A stretch of DNA of 64,000 nt from assembly GCF_018860155.1 (NCBI RefSeq), contig NZ_JAHKNI010000018.1, positions 62,001 through 126,000 of the forward strand, written 5' to 3'. Both the position numbers and the translations under genes were made by a program. Below the pieces are notes generated by a model, which made no database searches, had not been told where the DNA came from, and worked only from the letters and a program-made list of their open reading frames with translations. The stretch is from Nocardia albiluteola. Lineage in GTDB: Bacteria; Actinomycetota; Actinomycetes; Mycobacteriales; Mycobacteriaceae. Of this stretch, positions 7,743-15,851 are shown one piece after another. The first letter of the stretch is position 1; every line of letters starts with the position of its first letter.

Positions 7743-9368
7743 TCAGGGTGCGACGCAACGGAAGCTGGCCGGTGATGTCGGGTCACCGTCGCCGCTGTAG
7801 TGCGAGACCAGCGGGAAGCGGCAGAGGTCGCGCGAGGCGGTCCGGCCGGTGGGCGTAGGCAGCGTGGCACGCAGGACCTCCGGTGCCCGGCCGTGCTCGA
7901 CCCACGCGGTCAGGGCGGTCAGGTCGTTGATGGTGTCACCGGTAAGGGCGCAGTGCGCGACGCCCGGGGCCAGGAAGACGCGGTAAAAGTCGTCGACCTT
8001 GGCGGAGCCGCCCATCTGCGCCTCCACGCGGTGGCGGTAGTCGACGGTGCCCGCGGTGGGAATCAGCTGGTCGGCGTCGCCCTGCCAGGTGATCAGCTTG
8101 CCGCCCGCCGCACGGAACGCCGACAGATCCGGATCGGCGGTGCCGATTATCGGGTCGTACTCGGCGCGTGCCTGCTGGAAGATCTGGTCGAACTGAGCGT
8201 AGGTCAGGTGCGCGGTGTCGAACTTCGGCTGCTTCTCCACGAACGTGGCGACCCACTGGGCGGGGACGATGAACGGCACGCCCGTGGTGACGCCGTCCGG
8301 GCCGCTGGTGGCGGCCGTCAGCGCGGTGAAGTCGGCGCCGGTCGGCAGGCCGAACCACAGCTGCTTGCCGTTCGGGTCCCGCGGACCGTCCCAGATCTTG
8401 CGGACCACCTCGGCGTCGGACTCACTGATCGTGTATTCCTTGCCGTCGCACTGCACCTTGGTGCCGATCAGGCGGCGCGGATCGAAGGCGCACTTGGCCG
8501 GGTCGCTGATCAGACCGTCGGCAAGGCCGTCCGCGGCGTCACATTCCTTGACCGCCGCCTGGTTGAAAGCGCTGAACTCACACGCGGTCGGGTAGGTGTG
8601 CGCCTCGTTCATGACCACCTGCGGCCACAGCGTGGCGACCTCGAACTGATTCCAGTTGATGGCCGGGGCGTCGGCATTGATGCCGTTGAAGTCGGCCGGG
8701 TACTTCTGGGCCTCCATATAACCCTGCCGTCCCCCGGTCGAGCAGCCGTTCCAGTAGGCGTAGGACGCGGCATTGCCGTAGACGTCCTTGACGACCTGCT
8801 TGCCCACGATCGCCAGTTCATGCACCGACCGGGACGAAAAGTTCTCCAGCAGTGCGGCATTGACCTTGCCGCTCGGATCCAGCCCCCAACCGGTGTCCAG
8901 GCCGCTGGTGTCCACACCGGCATCCGTGGTCGCGGCCGCGTAGCCCTGCTTGACCGCCGTGGCCACGCCGCCGATGTTCCCGGCGGCATAGGCGGCGCCA
9001 CCGACCGCCTGGAATCGGCCGTTCCACCCGGACTCCGGCAGCCAGACCTGAACCTTGGCATGGTCGTTCGCGCCGGGGTGGGTCAACGTGACCGTCACCT
9101 CGCAATGCGCGGGGACCTCGGGCACCGGGTAGCCGCCCAGCGGCGGGCTACCGGGGACCTGGAACGTTCCGGCGGAGACGTCGGCCGTTGTCAGCGAGTC
9201 CACGATGGCGCCCACCGGTGCCGGGATCTGAAATGTGGAGCAGTGGAAGGCGTTCGTGCCCGCCCGGGTGGCGGTGGAATCGTGCGATGCGTCCACCAGT
9301 GCGTAGACGGCAGCGGCGCCTGCCACCGTGATGCCGACCGTCGCGAGCGTCAGAAGTCGTCGTTTCAA
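7743..9368 (-). CDS. Exported tannase/feruloyl esterase family protein
   Basis: A tannase/feruloyl-esterase family serine esterase of about 541 residues, cleaving aromatic-acid esters such as gallates or ferulates in known members. The nucleophile Ser (about 210) lies in NGCSTGGRQGYM, followed by YPADFNGINADAPAINW. The acid/His end is AGGKLITWQGDADQLIP and GVAHC. I chose TTG at 9368 because it follows AGGAG by 5 bases and starts KRRLLTLATVGITVAG, a Sec-type signal; a GTG lies 10 codons upstream at 9398. The shared motif is at 9421-9455. Confidence 0.85.
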   Translation of the reverse strand: MKRRLLTLATVGITVAGAAAVYALVDASHDSTATRAGTNAFHCSTFQIPAPVGAIVDSLTTADVSAGTFQVPGSPPLGGYPVPEVPAHCEVTVTLTHPGANDHAKVQVWLPESGWNGRFQAVGGAAYAAGNIGGVATAVKQGYAAATTDAGVDTSGLDTGWGLDPSGKVNAALLENFSSRSVHELAIVGKQVVKDVYGNAASYAYWNGCSTGGRQGYMEAQKYPADFNGINADAPAINWNQFEVATLWPQVVMNEAHTYPTACEFSAFNQAAVKECDAADGLADGLISDPAKCAFDPRRLIGTKVQCDGKEYTISESDAEVVRKIWDGPRDPNGKQLWFGLPTGADFTALTAATSGPDGVTTGVPFIVPAQWVATFVEKQPKFDTAHLTYAQFDQIFQQARAEYDPIIGTADPDLSAFRAAGGKLITWQGDADQLIPTAGTVDYRHRVEAQMGGSAKVDDFYRVFLAPGVAHCALTGDTINDLTALTAWVEHGRAPEVLRATLPTPTGRTASRDLCRFPLVSHYSGDGDPTSPASFRCVAP

Positions 9369-9734
9369 GATCTCTCCTCGATTGGAACTCCCTCTCACTG
9401 TCGCCAGCGCACCCGCAGTGGCACATCAGTCACCTGACGCTCCAACCGACGTAATCCGACGCTGAAGGGATGCCGGTCCAGTCGAACGCCGTCACGGAGC
9501 GGGACGCCGACCGCGCGGAGTGCAGTAGTAATCGAAGGCGACCTCTGCGGTACTCGATTCCAAGCGGGATTACGTCAACTCAACGTCAACCGACAGATTC
9601 GGGCGCCTGCCCGCATCTGCGAAGTTTATTCCGTGACGACGGTGCGGGTAACTCCGCGCACTGTGCGCAGTTCCCGGCGCTCGCCGGACACGAAGCGCGG
9701 TCTATGCGCGACCCCCACATGAAACGGAGAATCC
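9369..9734. promoter_or_regulatory. Divergent intergenic region with two shared motifs
   Basis: A 366-base gap between divergent tannase and hydrolase genes. It holds site B at 9421-9455 (minus strand: ATTACGTCG, 7 bases, CGTCA, GGTGACTGATGTGC). Site C is at 9569-9602 (plus strand: ATTACGTCA, 6 bases, CGTCA, ACCGACAGATTCGG). Each site points toward its own gene. I see no credible coding sequence in it. Confidence 0.55.
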
Positions 9735-10661
9735 ATGCCCAAGATCAATGTCACCTTCGACAGCGCCGGCATTACGCTCGCTGGCCACCTCTACACACCG
9801 CGGCAGTCCGTGGGCGGACCGCGTCCAGCGATCGTTGTCAGTCACCCCGCCAGCGGCGTCAAGGAACAGACCGCCGGACTGTACGCATCCAACCTTGCTG
9901 AAAAGGGTTTCGTGGCACTGACTTTCGATGCCGCCCACCAGGGCGAGAGCGGCGGTGAACCCCGCGGCCTGGAAGATCCGGCCCACCGAGTCGAAGATAT
10001 CAAAGCTGCGGTGTCCTATCTGGTTACCCGGTCCGAGGTCGATGCCGAACACATTGGTGCGCTCGGAATCTGCGCATCCGGCGGCTATGTGCTCTCGGCC
10101 ACCGGTGGCGACCACCGCGTGCAGGCGGCGGCGACCGTCAGCGGTGTAGATGTGGCTCGCCTGTTCCGCTTCGGCGCGGACGGCGCGCAGGATCCCGCGG
10201 TCTTCCAGGGCATGCTCGATGCGGCGGCGTCTGCACGCACGGTTGCGGCCGACGGAGGTAAGCCGGACACGCTGCCTCTGTTCCCCGAGACAATCGAGCA
10301 GGCTGCCGAACTCGGCGGCGAGTACGGCGCCGAAGGATTCGAGTACTACTGCACTCCGCGCGGTCAGCACCCCCGCTCCGCCAAGGCATTCGACTGGACC
10401 AGCATCGACAGGCTCGCGATGTTCGATGCCTTCGCCGCAGTGCCGTTGATCGGGCAGCGACCCCTGCTCATGATCCTGGGCACCCGCGCCGTCACGGCGT
10501 GGATGGGTCTCGAAGCCTTCCAGAAGGCGGTGGGACCCAAGGAGATTCACTGGATCGAGGGCGCGAGCCACGTCGACCTCTACGACAGGGAACAGTATGT
10601 CGGTCCGGCTGTGGAGCGACTCACCGAGTTCTTCGCCGAGCACCTCCAGCTGAGCGTTTGA
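9735..10661 (+). CDS. YcjY/dienelactone-hydrolase-like alpha/beta hydrolase
   Basis: A 308-residue cytosolic hydrolase without a signal peptide. The N-terminus resembles YcjY/DltD-type hydrolases: VSHPASGVKEQTAGLYA, then FDAAHQGESGGEPRG. The nucleophile elbow is GICASGGY, with Ser as the likely nucleophile, although a Cys two residues earlier recalls dienelactone hydrolases. The late Asp/His region is LGTRAVTAW and GASHVDLYD. The ATG follows GAAACGGAGAATCC. It is co-directional with the EthD gene 17 bases downstream. Site C of the shared motif lies 135 bases upstream. Confidence 0.82.
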   Translation: MPKINVTFDSAGITLAGHLYTPRQSVGGPRPAIVVSHPASGVKEQTAGLYASNLAEKGFVALTFDAAHQGESGGEPRGLEDPAHRVEDIKAAVSYLVTRSEVDAEHIGALGICASGGYVLSATGGDHRVQAAATVSGVDVARLFRFGADGAQDPAVFQGMLDAAASARTVAADGGKPDTLPLFPETIEQAAELGGEYGAEGFEYYCTPRGQHPRSAKAFDWTSIDRLAMFDAFAAVPLIGQRPLLMILGTRAVTAWMGLEAFQKAVGPKEIHWIEGASHVDLYDREQYVGPAVERLTEFFAEHLQLSV

Positions 10662-10678
10662 GTGAGGAGAGCAGCACT

Positions 10679-11002
10679 ATGTTCAAGATCATCGCCCTGC
10701 TGGTGAAAAAGCCCGGGTTGAGTACGGACCAGTTGATCGAGCATTACGAACACCAGCACGTTCCCCTTGTGACCAGTCTGGCCCCGGTACCGATGGGCTA
10801 TCGACGCAACTACGTCGTCTCCGACGATGCAGCCGGAGATGTCGACATCATCACCGAGCTGAGCTTTCCAGATCGCGCGGCCTATGAGTCGTGGGTGGCG
10901 CTCATGTATGCACCGGGGTCGGGGGTCGCCGAGGACGAGTGCACATTCCTCGACCGTTCTCGCACACGGTCATTCACCGTGGAGGAGCACGTCACCGCTT
11001 GA
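10679..11002 (+). CDS. EthD-domain protein
   Basis: A 107-residue protein with the EthD ferredoxin-like fold: FKIIALLVKKPGLSTDQLIEHYEHQHVPL at the start, then DIITELSFPDRAAYESW and a C-terminal FTVEEH. EthD-type proteins are small dimeric barrels, some needed for P450-dependent ether degradation and some acting as small monooxygenases or cyclases. The ATG at 10679 follows GAGGAGAG. It lies 17 bases after a YcjY-like hydrolase, so the two are probably co-transcribed. Confidence 0.85.
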   Translation: MFKIIALLVKKPGLSTDQLIEHYEHQHVPLVTSLAPVPMGYRRNYVVSDDAAGDVDIITELSFPDRAAYESWVALMYAPGSGVAEDECTFLDRSRTRSFTVEEHVTA

Positions 11003-11031
11003 CCGTGCCCTCCGTTCGACTCGGAGCGGTC

Positions 11032-11682
11032 ATGCCGGATCGAGTGTGGAATCTGCGGTGTGTGCACAGGGTTGTGCCTGAGATGGATTCGGCATTCCAG
11101 GCCTTCGTCACGGCCATGCGCGCGGTCGCTTCTCTTCCCGACGAACAGTTCGTGCGGGCGCGGGCCATTTTCCGGCCGGTGGGGTTGGAGCGGGGCGCGC
11201 ATTTCGCCAACGCGGGAGAGCCCGCCGACAAGGTCGGGTTCGTGGTCGATGGGCTGTTGCGCGCCTATTACCTGACCGCTGACGGGGTGGACCGTACCAA
11301 GAGCTTTCGCGAGTCCGGGCAATTGGTCTGTCCGTTCGGGGCGAGCCTGCGTAAACAGCTGTCGGATCTCTTCATCCAGGCCCTCGCGCCGACCCGGATG
11401 CTGGTGACCGACCGGGCGCGTTTCGACGAGCTGACCATGGGGCACGCGGGGTGGGGGATTGTCATGCGGCGGCTCACCGAACGGCATTTCCTGGAGGAGG
11501 ACAGCGCGCACCGTCGTTTTCTGGTCGGCAATGCCGAGGCGCGGTACGACGAATTCCTGCATGAGCATGAGCATCTGGCGAACCGGCTCTCGGGTCGGGA
11601 GACCGCCTCTTACCTGGGTATCACGCCGGAGGCCTTGAGTCGCATCCGCGATCGGCGGCGCCGCGCCGGCATGCCCACCTGA
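11032..11682 (+). CDS. Crp/Fnr-family transcriptional regulator
   Basis: About 216 residues from the ATG at 11032 (GGAG 7 bases upstream); ATG 11083 is an alternative start. The N-terminal cyclic-nucleotide-binding-like barrel includes ANAGEPADKVGFVVDGLLRAYY. The C-terminal winged helix has SGRETASYLGITPEALSRIRDR. Its recognition helix carries E-A-L-S-R (E200, S203, R204), the ExxSR pattern that reads TTGAT in FNR-type proteins. There is no N-terminal Cys cluster, so it is not an Fe-S oxygen sensor. A perfect TTGAT-N4-ATCAA box lies 35 bases downstream, before the next gene. Confidence 0.85.
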   Translation: MPDRVWNLRCVHRVVPEMDSAFQAFVTAMRAVASLPDEQFVRARAIFRPVGLERGAHFANAGEPADKVGFVVDGLLRAYYLTADGVDRTKSFRESGQLVCPFGASLRKQLSDLFIQALAPTRMLVTDRARFDELTMGHAGWGIVMRRLTERHFLEEDSAHRRFLVGNAEARYDEFLHEHEHLANRLSGRETASYLGITPEALSRIRDRRRRAGMPT

Positions 11683-11712
11683 GATCCTCGGGCGAGCATC
11701 AGTCCGGTCTGC

Positions 11713-11736
11713 GGGCATTGATTCAGATCAATGCCC
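11713..11736. promoter_or_regulatory. Perfect FNR-type box before quinone oxidoreductase gene
   Basis: GGGCATTGAT-TCAG-ATCAATGCCC is a palindrome with 10-bp arms. Its core TTGAT-N4-ATCAA (11718-11731) is the FNR consensus. It lies 31 bases before the ATG of the oxidoreductase, directly after the Crp/Fnr gene whose recognition helix predicts this specificity. Confidence 0.75.
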
Positions 11737-11766
11737 GGGCGACCGTGAGTTCGTAGTTTCGATCGC

Positions 11767-12720
11767 ATGGAAACCACCAAAGCTATTGTCATCGAATCCT
11801 TCGGCGGACCGGAAGTGCTTCGCCTGCAGGAACTTCCGCTGCATGATCCGGGGCCGGGGGAGGTGCTGCTGCGGATCGAGGCCGCCGGCGTCAATCCGGC
11901 CGATCTGGGTATGCGCGACGGCCGTTATCCGTGGGCGGAACCGCCACGTTTCCCGCTGGTGCCGGGCTACGACGTTGCGGGCGTGGTGGAGTCGGTCGGT
12001 CGCGAGGTCATCGGCCTGGCGGTGGGAGATCCGGTCACCGCCACCACGGCACACGCGCACAGCCAGATCGGTTCCTACGCAGAGCGTGTCGTGCTACCGG
12101 CTGACCGGGTAGTCCCCGCGCCGGGATTGACCGTCGAAGCCCGCGCCTGCCTGCCGCTGGCAGGAACCGTTGCGCTACAAGCACTCCGACGGTTGGGGCT
12201 CAACAGAGATCAGGTCCTGCTCATCAATGGTGTCAGCGGAGCCGTGGGCTGCTTCCTGGCTCAGCTGGCCCACCGCGCGGGCAGCATCGTGCTCGGCACG
12301 GCCTCCACCGATGACCACGACTACCTGCGCTCCCTGAGCGTCGACCCGCTGGACCGCCACCGCCCTCTCGTCGACCAGCTGCATGACCGTGGCATCGACA
12401 CCGTGGACGCGGCCTTCGACGCGGTCGGCGGACCGTCCGCCGGTGCGGCCTTCGCGACAGTCCGCGACAACGGCCGCTATGCCACCATCGTCCCGGACTT
12501 CTGGATCCCAGGCGGGCAGTTCACCCCCGCCCGCGGTATCACCCCCGAGGTCGTCGTCTACTCGCCCATCCGCGCCGACCTGGCCGAACTCGTCGACCTC
12601 GTCTCCGCGGGCGCCTTGCACGCACGAATCGCCGACACCCTTCCGCTGGCCGCCGCGCCCGAGGCCCACTCCCGCCTCATGAAGGGTGGCCTCCGCGGCA
12701 AACTCCTGCTCCGCCCGTAG
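11767..12720 (+). CDS. NADP-dependent quinone oxidoreductase-like MDR protein
   Basis: A 317-residue zinc-free medium-chain dehydrogenase/reductase. It has the MDR N-terminus FGGPEVLRLQELP, EAAGVNPADLGMRDG, PLVPGYDVAGVVESVG and the nucleotide-binding stretch LLINGVSGAVGCFLAQLA. No structural or catalytic zinc cysteines are evident. Family members reduce quinones or enones with NADPH. The gene sits behind a perfect FNR-type palindrome, and the adjacent Crp/Fnr regulator is the obvious candidate to control it. The substrate is unknown. Confidence 0.88.
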   Translation: METTKAIVIESFGGPEVLRLQELPLHDPGPGEVLLRIEAAGVNPADLGMRDGRYPWAEPPRFPLVPGYDVAGVVESVGREVIGLAVGDPVTATTAHAHSQIGSYAERVVLPADRVVPAPGLTVEARACLPLAGTVALQALRRLGLNRDQVLLINGVSGAVGCFLAQLAHRAGSIVLGTASTDDHDYLRSLSVDPLDRHRPLVDQLHDRGIDTVDAAFDAVGGPSAGAAFATVRDNGRYATIVPDFWIPGGQFTPARGITPEVVVYSPIRADLAELVDLVSAGALHARIADTLPLAAAPEAHSRLMKGGLRGKLLLRP

Positions 12721-12945
12721 GGTCTCACAGCCGCCGCTCCCGAGGACCGCTCGGGGCGTACACGCCAGTGAGCGACCGGCCCGGTCGAATTCGTCGTTCC
12801 CCCGGCCGGTCGCGGGGAGGACGAACGAATCGGTCTACAGATGGCGTCATCGGTTCCTTGTCGGCGTGATCGGTCCTGGGATCGGCCGTCGAGCGCCGAC
12901 AGGATGGCAGTGGCTCGGAACCGAAGAGAGAAGTGGAGTCGACCG

Positions 12946-13698
12946 ATGTCGAAAGTTGTTCGGGACCTGGAAGGCAGAGTGGCGCTGATCATCGGCGGCA
13001 CGCGCAATCAGGGCTCGGAGTTCGCCAGGGATATCGCCGCGCGCGGTGCGGTCACGATCGTCACCTACCAGGGTGACGAACAGGCAGCCAAGGACACGTT
13101 GGGGGCGCTCGAGGCCTTCGGCACGACGGCCGAGGCGATACGCTCCGACGCGACCTCGGCGGCCGAAGTCGACGCGCTGTTCGCGGGCGTCGTTGCACGG
13201 CACGGCAAGCTGGATATCGTGGTGCACGTGCCGGGGCGGGTCATCAAGAAGCCGATCGCGGACACCACCGACGACGATTTCGATCAGCTGATCGTGCGCA
13301 ATACGCGGACCGCGTTCAACACGCTGCGGGCCGCGGCCCGCCACCTCGCCGACAACGGCCGCTATGTGGTCTTGTCCACCACGCTGACCTCGATCATGAC
13401 CGGCACCTACGGCCTGTATTCCGGTTCGAAGGCGGCCGTCGAGCGCATGGTGGTCGCGGCGGCCAACGAACTGGGCGGGCGCGGGATCACGGTCAATGCC
13501 GTCGCTCCGGGCCCGGTCGACGACGACTTCTTCCGTGGCGCGGAGACGCCCGAATCCATTGCGGCGGCGGCACTGCACAATCCGCACGGGCGTCTCGGAC
13601 TGCCCACCGACATCGCGCCGGTGGTCGCTTGGCTGGTCAGTGACGCGGCGGGGTGGGTGTCCGGGCAGACGATCCGCGCCAACGGCGCGATGTTCTGA
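12946..13698 (+). CDS. SDR-family oxidoreductase
   Basis: A 250-residue short-chain dehydrogenase. The cofactor loop is IIGGTRNQGSEFARDIA, a variant of TGxxxGxG in which the usual final glycines are altered. The catalytic motif is YGLYSGSKAAVERM (YxxxK), followed by GGRGITVNAVAPGPVDDDF and the C-terminal GQTIRANGAMF. I start at ATG 12946 (GTGGAGTCG upstream); an open frame extends further but lacks SDR character. Its stop overlaps the start of a DUF998 membrane protein by one base, so they are coupled. The substrate is unknown. Confidence 0.88.
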   Translation: MSKVVRDLEGRVALIIGGTRNQGSEFARDIAARGAVTIVTYQGDEQAAKDTLGALEAFGTTAEAIRSDATSAAEVDALFAGVVARHGKLDIVVHVPGRVIKKPIADTTDDDFDQLIVRNTRTAFNTLRAAARHLADNGRYVVLSTTLTSIMTGTYGLYSGSKAAVERMVVAAANELGGRGITVNAVAPGPVDDDFFRGAETPESIAAAALHNPHGRLGLPTDIAPVVAWLVSDAAGWVSGQTIRANGAMF

Positions 13699-14375
13699 TG
13701 GCGCCCACAGCGACCGATCGGGTGCGGTCCACCGACACCTGGCTGCCACGAGTGACCGCGGCCTGCTGGCTGTTCACGCTGGTGTACTTCCCCGTCTCGA
13801 TCGCGGTCGCTCATGGGTGGCCGGCGGGATACCGCATGTCGGACAACTACATCAGCGATCTCGGTATCACGCGCTGCGGGGAATACACCGATCGTGACGG
13901 GATCTCGCGGTGGGTGTGCTCGCCCGACCACGTGGTGCAGAACGTGATGTTCGTGCTCACCGGGCTGGTGACGGTCGCGGGTGCGCTGGGCTGGGCGCGC
14001 ATGTGGAGTGGGCGCGGGTTTCGCGCCGGGTGCGCGCTTCTGGCCGTCGCCGGACTAGGTATCGCGGGGATCGGGTTGGCGCCCTGGGACATTCGGCCGC
14101 AGACGCACGACACCATTGCATTGGTGCAGTGGATTCTGCAGTTGGCGGGTATGGCCCTGGTCGTCCCGGAGGTAGCGCGCAGGCGGCGCGGCCTGGCCAT
14201 CGGTACCGTGTCGTCCGTTGCCATCTCGGTGATCGGCGGGGTGTTCCTGTTCGCGAGAGGCCATTTCGGTCTCGGTGCGGGGATATCCGAACGCATCGCG
14301 TTCGACACCCTCACGCTGTGGGGCGGACTGGTCGGGTTCTTCCTGTGGCCCGCGGCCGGCCGCCGGTCGCGCTGA
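13698..14375 (+). CDS. DUF998 family membrane protein
   Basis: A 225-residue membrane protein with about six hydrophobic helices, matching DUF998: an early SDNYISDLG motif after the first helix, then VQNVMFVLTGLVTV, and GIGLAPWDIRPQTHD between helices. The function is unknown. It starts on the A of the SDR stop codon (TGATG), so translation is probably coupled to the SDR. It converges with the AraC-family gene 14 bases away. Confidence 0.82.
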   Translation: MAPTATDRVRSTDTWLPRVTAACWLFTLVYFPVSIAVAHGWPAGYRMSDNYISDLGITRCGEYTDRDGISRWVCSPDHVVQNVMFVLTGLVTVAGALGWARMWSGRGFRAGCALLAVAGLGIAGIGLAPWDIRPQTHDTIALVQWILQLAGMALVVPEVARRRRGLAIGTVSSVAISVIGGVFLFARGHFGLGAGISERIAFDTLTLWGGLVGFFLWPAAGRRSR

Positions 14376-14389
14376 GAATGCCGGTCGGC

Positions 14390-15466
14390 CTACCGTCGCG
14401 CGTGCCCCCGGCGGTCGGCGTGACGGTAGGCATCCGGGGACAGGCCGGTCCAGCTGTTGAAGGCGCGACCAAGGGCACGAGCGTCGCTGTAGCCGACCCG
14501 CAGGGCGATGGCCTGCACGGTAAGGGTGGTATGGCGTAGTAGGTGACTGGCCTGTTCACAACGCGCTGCCGCTAATTCCTCGCCCCAGGACGTACCCGCC
14601 GCGGACAGGCGTCGTTGCAGGGTGCGGTCGGCGACCGCCAGTCGCCCGGCGACGGCGCCGATCCGTGGACCGCGTTTCGGTGAGCTGTCCGTCGGCCCGG
14701 TTCGCTGGGTCATCTCGGTGCGCAGCGCCGCGCGGAAGGAATCGATCCAGCCCGGGACGGGCCGGGCGTCGTCGATGGCCTGCTGGGCGGCGGTGTGGAG
14801 AATCCGGCGCAGGCAGGGATCATGCGCCCGGGGTGCGGTGTGGGAGCCGGTGAGCCGGTAGTGGATGAGGTCGGCCGGCTGATCGAAGTGGATCGCTTCG
14901 GTGCCCAGGGCGTCTTCGAGATATCGGTGCCGGCGGGGCGCCGGGTGCGCGAAGTCGACCCGAACCGGCACTGCCGCTGCGCCGAAGGCATCGCGGGCGC
15001 GCCGGACCGCCACGGTGACCCCGAATTCGTTGATGATGCTGCGGGTCTCGCCGTAGGTCGTGCCGCAATACCCGACGGTGAGCCCGGACCCGTGCTCGGT
15101 GACCTGCAGCCGGGCGGCCGGATCGCAGATGACGTCACTGAACCGGGCCGCATCGCGAAAACCCTCCACCAGCGTCGGGGCACTGCTGAACAGGTAGTCC
15201 CAGACGTGCAGTCGCCCGTAGTCGGCCGTATCGGCGGCCCGGACACCCGCCTCGTTGCCGATGACGTGCTCCATCAGTACCCACAGCTGATACTGGCTCT
15301 GCGACGGGATCCGGATCCGGTCATCGGCCAGCAGGTTCCGATCGAAGTTGCCGATCCGGGTGGCCTCGGCCTCGTCGATCCCGGACCGGACCGCCGTGTC
15401 CAGCGCGATTCGCACCGCATGCCCCGACACCGTGCTCACGAGTGCGGGATTCTTGTTCGGTTTCAT
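14390..15466 (-). CDS. AraC-family regulator (Arabinose_bd + HTH_18)
   Basis: A 358-residue regulator. The N-terminal effector region (YQLWVLMEHVIGNEAGVRAAD, LHVWDYLFSSAPTLVEGF) resembles the Arabinose_bd domain of OruR/ArgR-like AraC proteins. The C-terminus has two HTH motifs, SWGEELAAARCEQASHLLRH and the recognition stretch TVQAIALRVGYSDARALGRAF. The ATG at 15466 is preceded by GAGGGGG. A tandem duplication of the ribosome site and ATG creates a 7-codon ORF just upstream whose TGA overlaps this ATG. The target is unknown. Confidence 0.85.
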   Translation of the reverse strand: MKPNKNPALVSTVSGHAVRIALDTAVRSGIDEAEATRIGNFDRNLLADDRIRIPSQSQYQLWVLMEHVIGNEAGVRAADTADYGRLHVWDYLFSSAPTLVEGFRDAARFSDVICDPAARLQVTEHGSGLTVGYCGTTYGETRSIINEFGVTVAVRRARDAFGAAAVPVRVDFAHPAPRRHRYLEDALGTEAIHFDQPADLIHYRLTGSHTAPRAHDPCLRRILHTAAQQAIDDARPVPGWIDSFRAALRTEMTQRTGPTDSSPKRGPRIGAVAGRLAVADRTLQRRLSAAGTSWGEELAAARCEQASHLLRHTTLTVQAIALRVGYSDARALGRAFNSWTGLSPDAYRHADRRGHARR

Positions 15467-15486
15467 CCCCCTCGATTCTGGTTCAT
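15463..15486 (-). CDS. 7-codon leader ORF coupled to the AraC gene
   Basis: Minus strand ATG-AAC-CAG-AAT-CGA-GGG-GGA-TGA (M-N-Q-N-R-G-G). It has its own GAGGGGG ribosome site, and its TGA overlaps the regulator's ATG. The 15-base block TTCATCCCCCTCGAT occurs at 15462-15476 and again at 15482-15496, a 20-base period, so duplication made the ORF. Confidence 0.45.
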   Translation of the reverse strand: MNQNRGG

Positions 15487-15516
15487 CCCCCTCGATGACG
15501 ATGTCTTGTAGCCCGG

Positions 15517-15804
15517 CTATTCGGCGACGAGGCGGTTGATGATCATGGGCTCGGCCAGGATTCCCTTCAGGACTCCGGCGACGTGCTGGAAGTGCTCGGT
15601 TGTGAAGTGCTTTTCCAGAGCGTCGGCGTCGTGCCACTGTTCCACCACGACCGCGTGGGCCGGGTCGTTCGGGTTGGCGAAGGGCTGGTAGGTGAGGCAG
15701 CCGGGTTCGGCCAGGGATGGCTCGATCATGGCTTCCAGTGCGGTGCGCAGGCGGTCCTCCTGGCCGGCGGAGGCGCGCAATTCAGCGACGACGTGCAGGG
15801 TCAT
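15517..15804 (-). CDS. Antibiotic biosynthesis monooxygenase (ABM) domain protein
   Basis: A 95-residue dimeric alpha-beta-barrel protein: MTLHVVAELRASAGQEDRLRTAL, EPGCLTYQPFANPNDPAHAVVVEQWHDADALEKHFTTEHFQ. This is the full ABM/YgiN-type pattern, which includes quinol monooxygenases and Dim-alpha-beta-barrel proteins. The ATG at 15804 follows GAGGAGAACACC. It lies 47 bases after an aldo/keto reductase and is probably co-transcribed with it. The substrate is unknown. Confidence 0.88.
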   Translation of the reverse strand: MTLHVVAELRASAGQEDRLRTALEAMIEPSLAEPGCLTYQPFANPNDPAHAVVVEQWHDADALEKHFTTEHFQHVAGVLKGILAEPMIINRLVAE

Positions 15805-15851
15805 GGTGTTCTCCTCGACAGTGGCTGTTCGATATTCGGATCCGGCGGCGC

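Noticed and set aside
9470..9901. 143-codon plus-strand ORF before the YcjY-like hydrolase
   Set aside because: It overlaps the well-supported hydrolase start in another frame and lies over the shared regulatory motif; no homology-like features.
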